DNA from: Paraflavitalea devenefica
GTDB taxonomy: Bacteria; Bacteroidota; Bacteroidia; Chitinophagales; Chitinophagaceae
Assembly (NCBI RefSeq): GCF_011759375.1
Contig: NZ_JAARML010000002.1
Coordinates: 1,488,001 to 1,552,000 of the forward strand
Length of the DNA stretch: 64,000 nucleotides
Direction of reading: 5' to 3'
Positions 1-8,245 of this stretch are shown here, piece after piece; position 1 is the first letter of the stretch, and every line of letters begins with the position of its first letter. A program made the position numbers and the translations under genes. The notes below the pieces were generated by a model. The model worked only from the letters and a program-made list of their open reading frames with translations. It was not told the DNA's origin and searched no databases.

Positions 1-27
1 ATTGGTTACTGCCCCATTGTGCAGCCA

Positions 28-702
28 TTATTCCCCTTCGTAGGGATACAGCTTTAATTTACCGGTAAATGTAAAATTGGTAGACATTTCTTTGCCCGGA
101 TTGGGTGAATAATAGGAATAAGCATTGCCCGTGTACTCACCGGTAGCTGTAGCAGAAAATTTCAATGCAATAGCGCCAGTGCTTAGGTTAATGCTATCGA
201 GCGTGATGTTAAAGGTCAACCCCTGTTGGTACAGGTTATAGTCGTACCTGGCGTTGTCATAATAAGCGTCCTCATCGTCCCAGTATTGTCCCCCCCTTTT
301 ATTGGTGATCTCTTTGGTGGCGGGATTGTAGGTAAATGCTAGCCAGGCCCCTTCGTACCACATCACATCGCTAAAGCGTTCGATGTAGATATCGTAGTTG
401 CCATCGCTTTTTTGTACCAGTCGCTGGGTTTGGTTATTGCCCGCCTTAAAATGGTACTTGTCTTTGATGGTCCTGGTAACATTGTTGTCGTCCACAAAAG
501 TAGTGGTGGCCTCGATCGGCTCGTCGGAGCCTAAAGAATTCTTAATGTCACCGATCTGTTCCTTCAATTCAGAATTGTGGTCTTCGAGTTCCTTTACCTG
601 TTTTTCGAGATCGCGGATATCGTCTTTCAGGTTTTTATTACAGGAGGAGAACAGGGCGGCACCGGCAACCAGTGCACTGAAGATTACTGATGATTTTTTC
701 AT
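28..702 (-). CDS. Coiled-coil lipoprotein, unknown function
   Basis: 224-aa predicted outer-membrane or periplasmic lipoprotein. Residues 1-21 form a Bacteroidota lipoprotein signal ending in a lipobox (LFSSC, Cys21). It is followed by a highly charged heptad-like stretch at about 25-57 (DDIRDLEKQVKELEDHNSEL), which is a short coiled coil of the Lpp or trimeric-stalk kind. The remaining roughly 160 residues are rich in Tyr, Thr and aromatic residues and look like a beta-sandwich. I recognise no catalytic motif. The gene stands alone on this strand, with about 290 bp of non-coding DNA separating it from the AraC-type regulator upstream. The coiled coil may set the globular domain away from the membrane; this is inference. 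Confidence 0.75.
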   Translation of the reverse strand: MKKSSVIFSALVAGAALFSSCNKNLKDDIRDLEKQVKELEDHNSELKEQIGDIKNSLGSDEPIEATTTFVDDNNVTRTIKDKYHFKAGNNQTQRLVQKSDGNYDIYIERFSDVMWYEGAWLAFTYNPATKEITNKRGGQYWDDEDAYYDNARYDYNLYQQGLTFNITLDSINLSTGAIALKFSATATGEYTGNAYSYYSPNPGKEMSTNFTFTGKLKLYPYEGE

Positions 703-989
703 TCAGGTTTGTTTTTAAATGGATATTGTTAATTGTTATAGAGAATACAGGTAACCGGGAAGATCAGGAGCGGCATTGTGTGATGGCCATGGCGGCTTGC
801 CCCGGCAAAGATGGTTGGGTTTCATGGTAATTGAATTTTATAGATTATACTTCTTATGGATAATCCGTTGACGAAGAAAAGGGAACTATCCTAAAGAACA
901 AAGCAACTTCGGGTGAAGTGCTGTTTTTATTGGTTAAAGCGACAATAATAAAGGAGTGTTCCGGAGCCCGCTTGAAGCTACCCACTTAG

Positions 990-1841
990 TTAAACAGCAA
1001 ACCCTTCCATAAACTGCCGCCTGAACTGGCTGGGCGTTTGCTGTTTTACTTCCTTGAACTGCTTGCTGAAATGCGCCCAGCTTTTATACCCGCTTTCATA
1101 ACAGACCTCCAGTATGGGCTGGCTGGTAGTGGTGAGCAGTTTACAGGCATGACTGATGCGCAGGTCGCGGATAAATTCGAAATAAGTCTTCTTAATGTTC
1201 TTGCGGAAGAACCGGCAGAAAGTAGGAATGGTCATATTGGCCACGGCGGCAATCTCTTCCAGGGTAATGGGTTCCAGGAAATGTTTGAAGGAGTAATCAA
1301 TGATCTTTTCTATCGCGGGGTTGACAGAAACGGCCGGATCATGAAAGTCTGCGGCCAGTATCTTATACTGCTGGGAGGCGCTGAGCTTATGCAGGCATTG
1401 GAATAACAACAATAATTTCTCAAACCCTTTGGCTGTATGCAGGGCATGCATATCCTGCTGCATCTCTTTCTTCAGTCTTTTCTGTAGCAGTATACCATTA
1501 TTCTTTTTCAGCAGAGCTTGAATGGTCTTCATCTCCGGCATCTGGAGTAAACCCTCTCCCCAGCAGTCACCGGTAAAATGCACCACCAGTACCGCACAGT
1601 TCATCTTGGGATGGTGCTTCCGGAACCAGTGGGGGAGGTTGCCGGCAATAAAGAACACATCATTTACCTTATAGTCACATACATGATCACCGATCAGGGC
1701 AGTGCCATGCCCCTTTAAAATGGTGATCAATTCATACTCCGGATGTTTATGCCAGTTCGTTTCAAACTGCGGCGTTTCATACACACGGCAGGCAAAACTC
1801 TGGTTAGCATCCGGCTCTACTCTCTGAATAAGCGTTTTCAC
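990..1841 (-). CDS. AraC-family transcriptional regulator (cupin + HTH)
   Basis: 283-aa cytoplasmic regulator. The N-terminal ~100 residues have the cupin sensor pattern (NWHKHPEYELITILKG, then a GDH segment) seen in AraC proteins that bind sugars. Residues about 180-280 carry two helix-turn-helix units, with IEKIIDYSFKHFLEPITLEE opening the domain and a second HTH ending in CYESGYKSWAHFSKQFKEVK. The gene is divergent from xylA with 144 bp between the two starts, so control of xylA and autoregulation are reasonable inferences. The inducer is not evident from sequence; D-xylose is the obvious candidate by position only. Length is normal for the family. Confidence 0.88.
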   Translation of the reverse strand: MKTLIQRVEPDANQSFACRVYETPQFETNWHKHPEYELITILKGHGTALIGDHVCDYKVNDVFFIAGNLPHWFRKHHPKMNCAVLVVHFTGDCWGEGLLQMPEMKTIQALLKKNNGILLQKRLKKEMQQDMHALHTAKGFEKLLLLFQCLHKLSASQQYKILAADFHDPAVSVNPAIEKIIDYSFKHFLEPITLEEIAAVANMTIPTFCRFFRKNIKKTYFEFIRDLRISHACKLLTTTSQPILEVCYESGYKSWAHFSKQFKEVKQQTPSQFRRQFMEGFAV

Positions 1842-1985
1842 TGGTAAATAGCAAGGATTTTATCAGTCTTTTACCATAAATGTACCATCATTTGATAAGA
1901 TAGCATATTTTCTTTTAAGAATAGCAGTTGTACGGGACGGCAAATCCTGTAATATTTGCGGATTGTATTACACCAAAACGATTAT

Positions 1986-3314
1986 ATGAAAATAGTAACC
2001 GGGTCTACGGAATTCTTCAAAGGGATTCCTGCCATCAAATTTGAAGGCTTGCAAACAGATAATCCATTGGCCTACCGCTGGTACGACGAAAACAAAGTGG
2101 TAGCCGGCAAACCCATGAAGGACTGGCTGCGTTTTGCTGTAGCTTACTGGCATTCTTTCTGCGGTAGCGGCGCCGATCCTTTTGGAGAGGCCACGCATCT
2201 TTTCCCCTGGGATGTTAAAAAAGATCCTGTTGAAAGGGCTAAAGACAAAGCCGATGCTGCTTTTGAATTCATCACCAAAATGGGCCTCCCTTATTATTGC
2301 TTCCATGATGTGGATGTAGTGGAATATACCAACGATGTGGAAGACAATGACAAAAGACTGGCCACCCTCACCCAATATTTAAAGGAGAAACAGGATGCCA
2401 GTGGCGTAAAGCTGTTGTGGGGCACCGCGAACCTGTTCAGCAACAGGCGGTATATGAATGGCGCTGCCACCAATCCCGATTTTCATGTGCTCACCCATGC
2501 CGCAGCACAGGTGAAAGCAGCCCTCGATGCTACCATTGCACTGGGCGGCGAAAACTACGTATTCTGGGGCGGCCGCGAAGGCTACATGAGTCTGCTCAAT
2601 ACCAACATGAAAAAGGAGAAAGAGCACCTGGCCCGCTTCCTGCATGTATCCAAAGACTATGCAAGGAAAAATGGCTTCAAAGGCACCTTCTTCATTGAGC
2701 CCAAGCCCTGCGAGCCTACCAAGCACCAATACGATTACGACGCAGAAACCGTGATCGGCTTCCTGCGCCAGTATGACCTGCTGAACGATTTCAAACTGAA
2801 CCTCGAAGTAAACCACGCCACGCTGGCCGGCCATACCTTCCAGCATGAGCTGCAGGTAGCGGTAGATGCCGGTTTATTGGGCAGTATGGATGCGAACCGC
2901 GGTGATTACCAGAATGGCTGGGATACCGACCAGTTCCCCACCAACCTCAATGAGCTTGCCGAAACCATGCTCATCATCCTGGAAGGTGGTGGATTTAAAG
3001 GTGGTGGCATCAACTTCGACGCCAAGATCCGCCGTAACTCTACCGATCCGGAAGACCTCTTCCATGCGCACATTGGTGGTGTGGATACTTTTGCCCGGGC
3101 GCTCATCACGGCTGATGCCATCCTGCAAAAAAGTGCGTATAAAAAGATCCGCCAGGAGCGCTACAGCTCTTTTGATGGTGCAGAAGCAAAAGCTTTTGAA
3201 GCAGGGAAATCCACGCTGGAAGACCTGCGTGCCTATGCCATCAAAAATGGTGAACCGGCAACACGCAGCGGCAAACAGGAATTCATCGAAAACATCATCA
3301 ACAACTACCTGTAA
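1986..3314 (+). CDS. xylA: Xylose isomerase
   Basis: 442-aa class II xylose isomerase (EC 5.3.1.5), converting D-xylose to D-xylulose in the cytoplasm with two divalent metals. The diagnostic segments are present: the catalytic pair His107/Asp110 in YYCFHDVDVVEYTND, the FWGGREGY motif (about 193-200), the metal and Lys motif FFIEPKPCEPTKHQYDYD (Glu238, Lys240) and EVNHATLAGHTFQHEL. An in-frame ATG at 1956 would add ten residues not expected for the family; the ATG at 1986 gives the usual N-terminus (MKIVTGSTEFFKGI), so I chose it. No xylulokinase or xylose transporter gene lies next to it, so the rest of the pathway must be elsewhere. A divergent AraC regulator lies upstream and a hairpin terminator downstream. 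Confidence 0.96.
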   Translation: MKIVTGSTEFFKGIPAIKFEGLQTDNPLAYRWYDENKVVAGKPMKDWLRFAVAYWHSFCGSGADPFGEATHLFPWDVKKDPVERAKDKADAAFEFITKMGLPYYCFHDVDVVEYTNDVEDNDKRLATLTQYLKEKQDASGVKLLWGTANLFSNRRYMNGAATNPDFHVLTHAAAQVKAALDATIALGGENYVFWGGREGYMSLLNTNMKKEKEHLARFLHVSKDYARKNGFKGTFFIEPKPCEPTKHQYDYDAETVIGFLRQYDLLNDFKLNLEVNHATLAGHTFQHELQVAVDAGLLGSMDANRGDYQNGWDTDQFPTNLNELAETMLIILEGGGFKGGGINFDAKIRRNSTDPEDLFHAHIGGVDTFARALITADAILQKSAYKKIRQERYSSFDGAEAKAFEAGKSTLEDLRAYAIKNGEPATRSGKQEFIENIINNYL

Positions 3315-3353
3315 ACCGCAGGCGTTGTATCTATAACTTCATTGTGCCGGTAA

Positions 3354-3395
3354 CCGGAGGTCCGCTGTATGAAAGGACCTCCGGCCCGGTATTTT
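3354..3395 (+). terminator. Rho-independent terminator after xylA
   Basis: A 10-bp perfect stem (CCGGAGGTCC at 3354-3363 with GGACCTCCGG at 3375-3384) with an 11-nt loop, followed by CCCGGTATTTTT. It lies about 40 bp after the xylA stop and before the convergent ankyrin-like gene. The T-tract favours the + strand. Confidence 0.65.
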
Positions 3396-3409
3396 TCATG
3401 GCGCTACTG

Positions 3410-3925
3410 CTACTTTATTTTTATCTTGGTTTCTTTTAAGCCTTTTTCCTGCAGATAATTGTACAGCTCTTCTCCTTCCTTACCAGCCAGCTTTGCATGG
3501 TGCAACAGGGTAAACCCGTGCGGCCCATTGGCAAAAATGAGTTTGGGATAGGCTTCCAGCACAGGCTTTACCAGCGCTGTTTTTCCCAGCGTAGCCAGCA
3601 CAAATAACGTTACCCTCGATCCTGCATTGATCAGGTACTCTGCAATGGCTACATTACCCACATGGCCCGCGCCTTCAATAGCTGATTCAAAATCGCCGTT
3701 CCCCCAGTCATACTTGCTGTGCACCAGGTTAGGGTATTCCGCCACCATGGTCTGCACTTTTGAAAGGTCTTTATGACCGGCGCCTACAAACTCTTTTACC
3801 AGACTGGCTGCATAGGGTGGGGGTGGGTCTTGTTTGGCGGGCGCCTGGCCGCTGGTAAACTGGTTGAGCAGTATCAGTCCGGCAGTGCCGCCGGTAACTG
3901 TATACAAAAACTTCTTTCTATTCAT
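3410..3925 (-). CDS. Exported ankyrin-repeat-like protein
   Basis: 171-aa protein starting at MNRKKFLYTVTGGTAGLILL, an RK-containing N-terminus with a hydrophobic segment that resembles the Tat-like leaders of Bacteroidota proteins. A longer reading from 3979 would add 18 residues that bury the leader, so I place the start at 3925. After a Pro-rich linker, residues about 40-150 read as degenerate ankyrin repeats: LVKEFVGAGHKDLSKVQTM, then NVAIAEYLINAGSRVTLFVL, then GFTLLHHAKLAGKEGEELYN. Ankyrin repeats bind proteins; no partner is indicated. Its start region is divergent from the LytS-type kinase at 4114. Confidence 0.72.
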   Translation of the reverse strand: MNRKKFLYTVTGGTAGLILLNQFTSGQAPAKQDPPPPYAASLVKEFVGAGHKDLSKVQTMVAEYPNLVHSKYDWGNGDFESAIEGAGHVGNVAIAEYLINAGSRVTLFVLATLGKTALVKPVLEAYPKLIFANGPHGFTLLHHAKLAGKEGEELYNYLQEKGLKETKIKIK

Positions 3926-4113
3926 AGCTTGTAAATTTTTATGAAAAATTAGTGTGGTCCTGACCCGGCTGCAAATCATTTACGCCAGCCCTTTGCTTTC
4001 CGGGGTGAAGCGCAAGGGAAGCTGTTCACCCAGCAAAAACTGCCTTTTACCCGATTCTACAAATCCATCTGCTCATTTCCCTGTATTTTTAAATCATAAC
4101 AATCCTTCCTGCC

Positions 4114-5148
4114 ATGCCGCGGGCCCGTTTATACTATACCGGCTTTCTCGTCATCTTTACCCTCTTCTGGCTGCTGTTTAAAATAGGGGGCATCGCCAAT
4201 ATTTACCGGGCGCTGGCATCCACCGCCATTGACATGGTTTTTAGTATAGCGGCCATGTGGGTCACTATTGCTATACTGCTGCCGAAAGGGTTGTATACCA
4301 AAAAGTATAAACTATTTGCAGGAAGCTATCTGCTCCTGATCTTCTTAGCCGGCAGCCTGATCATCCTGGGGCAATTGGAGCTGGGTGGCAGTTCCCTCCT
4401 GCAATACAAGGAAAAAGTAGCCCGCAGCAACCATTATTTTTACTGGTTCTGGTCAGACCTGATCTTTGGTTCCTACTTCCTCGTATTCATGATCACCGCA
4501 GCAGGGGCTGCCATCCGCTTTGCTTTCGACCGCGTAAATGCACTGAACCATATAGAGCAACTGGAAAAAGAAAAACTGCAAACGGAACTGGAGCGCCTTA
4601 AAAACCAGTTGAACCCGCATTTCCTTTTCAATGCACTCAATACGATCTATTACAAAATAGATCGCAATAACCAGCCCGCCCGGGAAACCTTGCAGGAGTT
4701 TTCAAAGATGCTGCGCTACCAGTTATATGAATGTGACAAGGCGGCTATTGAAATAGAACAGGAGCTTTGGTTCCTGCAATCCTATATTGAACTGCAAAAA
4801 GAACGGATGAACAGCAACTACCGCATCTCCTGTAAAGGGTTTGAGGATGTGACGGGATTGACGATCACCCCTTTTTTATTGTTGCCGATTGTGGAGAATT
4901 GTTTTAAACATGTATCGCAATGGACGGACCGGGAAAATGAAATTTGTATTGAATGCGCGCAGCAAAAAAACACCTTCCTGCTGGTCGCCTCCAACAGCAT
5001 GCAGGATACCAATGGTCATCACCACGGTGGTATTGGTTTGAAGAACATTCAAAAACGGCTGGAGCTCATTTATCCCGGCGCGCATCAACTGACCATCCGG
5101 CAAACCAGCGAACGGTTTGAACTGTCCCTGCAACTTCAACTGTCATGA
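4114..5148 (+). CDS. LytS/YehU-type sensor histidine kinase
   Basis: 344-aa inner-membrane sensor kinase. Four hydrophobic segments (about 9-27, 37-56, 68-87 and 108-135) form a membrane sensor with no extracytoplasmic domain. A short coiled-coil linker (HIEQLEKEKLQTELERLK) leads into the His_kinase (PF06580) signature NQLNPHFLFNALNTI with phosphoacceptor His169. The C-terminal HATPase has a clear N box (LLPIVENCFKHV) and G box (GGIGLKNIQKRLELIYP). The stop codon overlaps the start of the downstream LytTR regulator by 4 bp (ATGA), so the pair is translationally coupled and almost certainly cognate. The ligand is unknown. Confidence 0.9.
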   Translation: MPRARLYYTGFLVIFTLFWLLFKIGGIANIYRALASTAIDMVFSIAAMWVTIAILLPKGLYTKKYKLFAGSYLLLIFLAGSLIILGQLELGGSSLLQYKEKVARSNHYFYWFWSDLIFGSYFLVFMITAAGAAIRFAFDRVNALNHIEQLEKEKLQTELERLKNQLNPHFLFNALNTIYYKIDRNNQPARETLQEFSKMLRYQLYECDKAAIEIEQELWFLQSYIELQKERMNSNYRISCKGFEDVTGLTITPFLLLPIVENCFKHVSQWTDRENEICIECAQQKNTFLLVASNSMQDTNGHHHGGIGLKNIQKRLELIYPGAHQLTIRQTSERFELSLQLQLS

Positions 5149-5882
5149 AACTGCGTTGTATCATAGTAGACGATGAACCTTTTGCCCGCCATGGACTGGC
5201 AGAGGATATCCGTACCATTGACTTCATGGAAGTGACCGGTATTGCCGAAAGCGCTCTGCAGGCCATGGAACTGCTGGTAAAGCAAACGCCCGACCTGATC
5301 TTCCTGGATATAGAGATGCCCAAACTAAATGGGTTTGACCTGCTGCGTACGCTGGAGCAACCGCCCATGATCATTCTCACCACAGCGTATGCCCATTACG
5401 CCCCGGAAAGTTATGACCTGGGTGTCATTGATTACTTACTGAAACCTATTTCCTTTAATCGCTTGCTGAAAGCATGTCATAAAGCGAAAGACTATTATAC
5501 GCTGATTCGTGGGGACACGAACCAGGGCAGCCTGGCAGGATCAGGTGTAAACGATTATTTCTTTGTGAAATGCAATGGCCGGCAGGAAAAGATATGCTTA
5601 CAGGAGCTGCTGTATATTGAAGCTGCCGATAACTACATCTTTATCCATACTACAAGCAAAAAGCTGCTGGTATACCATACCCTGAAAAACATGGAGGAAT
5701 ACCTGCCGGCCAACCGCTTTATAAAAGTGCACAAATCATTTATTGTTGCCTTTGATAAGGTAGACAGCCTGGAAGGAAACCAATTATTTATCGGGGAGCG
5801 CACCATACCAGTAGGCAGAAACTTCCGGGATGCACTGGCCGAACGGGTGGCCAAGAATAAATTGCCGGGAGCGCGAAAATAG
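5145..5882 (+). CDS. LytTR-family response regulator
   Basis: 245-aa response regulator. The receiver domain (1-120) has the acidic pair Asp9/Asp10, the phosphoacceptor Asp55 in FLDIEMPKLNGFDLL, the conserved Thr of LTTAYAHYA and the Lys of LLKPISFNRL, so it should be phosphorylatable. Residues about 140-240 are a LytTR DNA-binding domain (LYIEAADNYIFIHTTSKKLL, then MEEYLPANRFIKVHKSFIV). It overlaps the LytS-type kinase gene by 4 bp. This pairing is common in Bacteroidota, where targets are usually few and nearby; none is obvious here. Confidence 0.93.
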   Translation: MKLRCIIVDDEPFARHGLAEDIRTIDFMEVTGIAESALQAMELLVKQTPDLIFLDIEMPKLNGFDLLRTLEQPPMIILTTAYAHYAPESYDLGVIDYLLKPISFNRLLKACHKAKDYYTLIRGDTNQGSLAGSGVNDYFFVKCNGRQEKICLQELLYIEAADNYIFIHTTSKKLLVYHTLKNMEEYLPANRFIKVHKSFIVAFDKVDSLEGNQLFIGERTIPVGRNFRDALAERVAKNKLPGARK

Positions 5883-5905
5883 GGAGCTGTGTTTAATGGT
5901 AGGTT

Positions 5906-6373
5906 TTATCCCATTCCCGCCATAGAGGCTATGAAATAGTTTGAAGCATATACACCCAGTAAGATAAATAAAATGTCTTGCGGTTTTTCGTCGTATGTGA
6001 TGTCATAATTATATTGGAACTTACTCCAATTAAATTTGGGGTCAAACTGAATTAGCTTTTCTTCGTCTCTATTTTCAATGATGAATTTGTTATTAAAAAT
6101 ACCTGTTGCTTTTAAAACAAATTCTTCTCCGTCCTGAAATATAAATACAATTTGTCCACGCCAATTCATTTTTAAGTTTGCTATTTCTGCTCCGTTTTTT
6201 GTCACGGTAATGCTTGTTCCAAAAATTCCAATTGGTGCAATTTTATATAGTTCTGAATTTGTCAGCCTAATTTCAGCTTTATGGGAAAATAAGTTTTGAT
6301 AAATCAGTTCGCCTAACAATTGTCCGTTGTCTGTTAATTGAAAGGTCTTTTTATTTGTCGATTTTGCTTCCAT
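5906..6373 (-). CDS. Hypothetical protein, possibly a LURP-one/tubby-like beta-barrel
   Basis: 155-aa protein without a signal peptide that I do not recognise with certainty. The pattern of short alternating beta segments (FQLTDNGQLLGELIYQN, IFGTSITVTKNGAEIANLKM, IVFIFQDGEEFVLKATG) resembles the LURP-one/scramblase-like beta-barrel fold. The last ~25 residues (DILFILLGVYASNYFIAS) are hydrophobic and could be a membrane tail. The gene is clearly more AT-rich than its GMC oxidoreductase and LytTR neighbours, which suggests a different origin. It is on the opposite strand to the LytTR gene, with 23 bp between their 3' ends. Confidence 0.6.
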   Translation of the reverse strand: MEAKSTNKKTFQLTDNGQLLGELIYQNLFSHKAEIRLTNSELYKIAPIGIFGTSITVTKNGAEIANLKMNWRGQIVFIFQDGEEFVLKATGIFNNKFIIENRDEEKLIQFDPKFNWSKFQYNYDITYDEKPQDILFILLGVYASNYFIASMAGMG

Positions 6374-6448
6374 TTTGTGCTGTTTTTAAGGTTAACGTTT
6401 TAACTCGGCAGGGTCGTTCTGTACGGTGACTGCTATGCTGAAATATCT

Positions 6449-8152
6449 TTAATTCCCCAGTTTATTAGCCAGCCGTAGCGCCAATGCTACCAGTGTGCGG
6501 ACGGGATTGGCGGCTGAACTGAAAGGCATTACCGACATATCACATACATACAGGTTGGAAGTGCCGTGCACACTCAGGTCTTCATCTACTACAGAGCCGG
6601 CAGCAAAGGGCGCATCGAGCCGGGGCCTGTAAGGCATGCGCAGGCTGCCGGCTGCATGATGCACGGTGCCATAGCCGAAGCCATTACCGTGTTTATTGAA
6701 AACACTTTCTTCTCCGTCTTTCATTATTGGCCGGGCTGCTTGGCCGTTGTGGCTGAACTGCGTAAAAAGCTGGATAGCTACTGCATTCATCAGGTCGAAT
6801 ATCTCCTTGTTACTTTTGTTCCATCCTGCCAGCGCGGGAAAGCGTGCTTGCGACAGGTAGTCGGCCCAATGCTGGTTCCTGAACTTTATCTCCGGTATAT
6901 ACCCAAAAGGTGGCGGTGGCAGGATGCGGTTGTTGTCATCGAGGCAGTTGCCGTAGCTGATCTTGATGTCCATCCTGGAGACGCCATCCGTTTGGATAGG
7001 TGTTCCTGGTGCACTGGGATCATTCTCGCGCAGATGCCAGTATTCGTGGTTGATATTCACTTCCACATTGAATGGATAACGGACCTGATTTTGCCCGTCG
7101 CGCCGCCCGCGGGAATACAAGATGATCTTGGCATGTACATCTTTGGGAATGGCCAGGCCATCAATATGATCGATCAGGCTGGTCAGTTCATGCGAAGTGG
7201 GATGGTCGGTAAGCCCTACGCCTACCAGTTCACGTGTGGCAGATGGCAATGTGGTGAACAGGCTGGAAGAGCGGCGCAGCAGTTTGGGACTTTCGATGGA
7301 ACCGCCTGCCAGCACCACGGTAGGAGCATAAAAAGTGCGGAAGCTGCCATCCAGTGTGTGGCTGGTAATAAGCTGGTAGCCGCCACCGGGAGCGCGTTGT
7401 ACGTCTTCCACAAAATGATTCAGCAACAATTGCAGGCCAGGTCCTTTGCCCTGGTTTTCGTGCGAGATCAGTCCGGCCTGGTTGATCAGCAGTTCGGCTG
7501 TATTGAATACGCCGGTTGGTTCTGTATAGAACCGGTCTTTCGGCGTGCCGTCGGCGGCCAGGTAGGGTTGGTGCAATGCACGGGGTGTTTCCCGGATGAT
7601 GAAATCGTCCTTGAGCGGACTGTTGTTGAGCTTTGCCACAATTTGGCTGGCCACCGTACCCATGGATACGGATTCGTTCATCTTGATGCCTGCTTCCTGC
7701 AGCAGGTTATTGGCCAGGTCGTTCCGTACGGCGGCTGGAAAGAAGTCCAATTCCCAGGGCTGTATGGTGGGTATCAGTCCCGACCAGAAGACTGAGCGTC
7801 CGCCCAGGTTGAGTTGTGGCTTTTCGCCGATATATTCGGGATGCGACTGGTCCTGCCCGTGTTGCCAGAAGGTATCACAGGCAAAATGCTTCGCCAGCCG
7901 GCTGTTGGGAAAGCGGCAGATATTGTACACGTGCGTGGGGTAGATGAAGGAGCCGGCTTCCAGTACCAGGATGCGCCTGGGCGTGCCCAGCCGGTCGGCC
8001 AGTTCATCGGCCAATACGCCGCCCCCGATACCGGAGCCAATGATGATGATATCAAACCGGGTATTGTCGCCGGTATATTGCGGGAAAAAACGGGTATGCG
8101 CAGGACCCGAAGCGGATACAAAATTGGCGTAGGTAAATGGCGTGAAGCTCAT
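6449..8152 (-). CDS. GMC-family oxidoreductase
   Basis: 567-aa FAD-dependent oxidoreductase of the glucose-methanol-choline family. The dinucleotide-binding motif IIIIGSGIGGGVLADELA lies at about 36-51, followed by LVLEAGSF. The second GMC signature region is LAGGSIESPKLLRRSS, and the C-terminus has the catalytic His region (YGTVHHAAGSLRMP, with a second His in the DLSVHGTSNLYVCDMSVMP segment). It probably oxidises an alcohol group of a sugar or related compound. No signal peptide is visible and there is no adjacent gluconate-dehydrogenase subunit 3 or cytochrome, which many Bacteroidota GMC enzymes have, so the electron acceptor is unclear. Confidence 0.88.
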   Translation of the reverse strand: MSFTPFTYANFVSASGPAHTRFFPQYTGDNTRFDIIIIGSGIGGGVLADELADRLGTPRRILVLEAGSFIYPTHVYNICRFPNSRLAKHFACDTFWQHGQDQSHPEYIGEKPQLNLGGRSVFWSGLIPTIQPWELDFFPAAVRNDLANNLLQEAGIKMNESVSMGTVASQIVAKLNNSPLKDDFIIRETPRALHQPYLAADGTPKDRFYTEPTGVFNTAELLINQAGLISHENQGKGPGLQLLLNHFVEDVQRAPGGGYQLITSHTLDGSFRTFYAPTVVLAGGSIESPKLLRRSSSLFTTLPSATRELVGVGLTDHPTSHELTSLIDHIDGLAIPKDVHAKIILYSRGRRDGQNQVRYPFNVEVNINHEYWHLRENDPSAPGTPIQTDGVSRMDIKISYGNCLDDNNRILPPPPFGYIPEIKFRNQHWADYLSQARFPALAGWNKSNKEIFDLMNAVAIQLFTQFSHNGQAARPIMKDGEESVFNKHGNGFGYGTVHHAAGSLRMPYRPRLDAPFAAGSVVDEDLSVHGTSNLYVCDMSVMPFSSAANPVRTLVALALRLANKLGN

Positions 8153-8245
8153 AAGCGAAGGTTTGACTTTGAGGAGTTAATGACTTTTGTGAGCTTTATT
8201 CGTCAAGTATAAACAGATGCTATAAGTCACTATATGTCTGCAGTT

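Noticed and set aside
6566..7795. 409-codon open frame on the + strand opposite the GMC oxidoreductase
   Set aside because: Antisense shadow; composition rich in Gly/Cys/His without domains, whereas the GMC gene is unmistakable.
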